Shown here piece after piece: positions 62,749 to 64,000 of a stretch of 64,000 bases of DNA. Origin of the DNA: Anopheles merus. Taxonomy: Eukaryota; Arthropoda; Insecta; Diptera; Culicidae. The stretch spans positions 11,813,050 through 11,877,049 of the forward strand of contig NC_054082.1 in the NCBI RefSeq assembly GCF_017562075.2, read 5' to 3'. Each line of letters starts with the position of its first letter. Within the stretch, counting starts at the first letter, position 1. The position numbers and the translations under genes were made by a program. A model generated the notes under the pieces. The model was not told the origin of the DNA and searched no databases. It worked only from the letters and a program-made list of their open reading frames with translations.

Positions 62749-64000
62749 CTCTAAACGGTAGAATAATGGCTTGTTGAGCCCTTAAGATTTTGATAGATCA
62801 CTCGTCAGAAGGCGCGATACTCTAGGTGTTCAAAATTGTCAATAAGTTACACATACAGGGAACAAAATCATTATTTTTTTTTTACAATTTTCTGCTGTAT
62901 AACATCGTCGCAAGTTAAACCCATCAACATCATGAGCACGGGAAGGATGTCAAAAACAGTGTCAGCCGCGCATCCAACTTTACCACCACCTGGCTGAGCT
63001 GTTCTCAGGCAAGGTACGCTTCAAACACATTGTGTTGGCCGCGTGTGGGTCCAAAATCAGTCCCAAGCCGTTTGGCATGCCACGGTGATCTGACTTTTCA
63101 CACCCGCATCGATATCTTTCCATTCTCACCCAGCTCACAATTTGCCGTTCCATTATTGATGCTTGATTCCAAGGATTCAGCGGAAGTGAGTGTGGTATGT
63201 GATGAAAGTATGAAATATGCATTGGTCAAAAGGATTGCGTAGGTTTGCGCACGATTGTCACTATGCGGTTGGTCCGAAAACTGTCACACTGTCGTGGAAC
63301 CTATTAGCAGTGCGCTCAATCACCCCTCATCATCTCCACGGAGTGACACGGAAATTGTACACGTGCGAGACGCATTTGCTGTGCTCTTCATCACTCTCCA
63401 CAGCGCTATCAATTGGCATGACAACGAATCAGCAAACCGGTCAGCTGAACAGTACGTTGGTAAATGATAGATGAATGTGTCGAAAATTAGGTTTTTTGTG
63501 GTGCCCGGTGCTGTGCGAAATAAACCTAGTTTGCAGCCATCAATGAACAAAGTTGATCAGTGCTTTCGTTTGGTTTATGTTCTCCTGCAAACGGCACCCG
63601 GCTCAGTCACTAATGATTGTATCGTTTTTTTCTCGGTTTTTTGGATAGCAAAACTAAACCGGGGCGTGTAAATCTCGACCGTTTTAGCAAACACACTGCC
63701 CTCCCATTCAGCCCCGGCCGTGTGTTCAAATTTCCGCTGTTGGTCATCAACTTCATCATCTTTCTCCCACCGCGCGCGCGTTCGTGCGGTTGTGTGTCAA
63801 GCCAGTGAGCACGGTTTGTATGTACACCGTCTTGCCCTACGCCCTTTCGCGATTGGAGGTCTTCGGCCTGGCGGCGGACGAGGAAATGGCTGTCAGCCAG
63901 AATTAATTGCTCAGCGGGACACACGGCTGCCCTGAGGGCGGGCTGGCTGGACCGGCGAGCAGGCACAATTTATCGCTTTTCGCTGCACAGTTCAACGAGC
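62749..64000. other. Right edge without recognised genes
   Basis: No exon, RNA gene or repeat was recognised. The frames present are short and overlap on both strands. Confidence 0.45.

Noticed and set aside
1..64000. CRISPR arrays, operons, prophage or bacterial defence systems
   Set aside because: The window is eukaryotic, with spliced genes and no spaced direct-repeat arrays.

Overview
The window is eukaryotic, most likely insect and probably a mosquito such as Anopheles. Genes are intron-split with GT...AG junctions, short introns (64-127 bp) sit beside long ones, and the three recognised genes look most like their dipteran orthologues (slit, a DUS4-type dihydrouridine synthase, Appl). 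There are no operons, ribosome binding sites, prophage or CRISPR arrays. Species assignment is inference.

Layout. 1-18427 holds no recognisable coding exon and is probably intron or upstream sequence of slit. 18428-27464 (+) carries eight in-frame exons encoding the first leucine-rich-repeat domain of SLIT and the first part of the second; the 5' exons and the whole 3' part of the protein are not seen. 28954-31594 is a transposable-element cluster bounded by a 9-bp direct repeat, ending 65 bp before the start codon of the next gene. 31660-35988 (+) is a complete five-exon DUS4L-type gene. Its 2.87-kb last intron contains an intact single-exon gene on the opposite strand (32668-33276) and a 1.67-kb Tc1-type transposon with 223-bp inverted repeats and a one-base frameshift (33581-35248). 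36000-43262 is non-coding, T/G-rich on the + strand, full of microsatellites, and best explained as the long 3' UTR of the convergent gene Appl. 43263-47593 (-) holds the last seven coding exons of Appl: acidic region, E2 domain, polyglutamine segment, transmembrane helix and YENPTY tail. The E1 exons of Appl are not recognised in 47594-64000, which looks like a long 5' intron or intergenic tract and contains a 370-bp MITE (62377-62746).

Function. SLIT (secreted Robo ligand) and APPL (neuronal membrane receptor-like protein) both act in axon guidance or maintenance, but nothing in the sequence implies joint regulation. The DUS4L protein is a tRNA-modifying housekeeping enzyme. The most intriguing points are the abrupt end of slit inside its Robo-binding domain next to a transposon cluster, the layered intron of the DUS gene, and the mobile elements around it. 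I found no convincing new multi-gene system.
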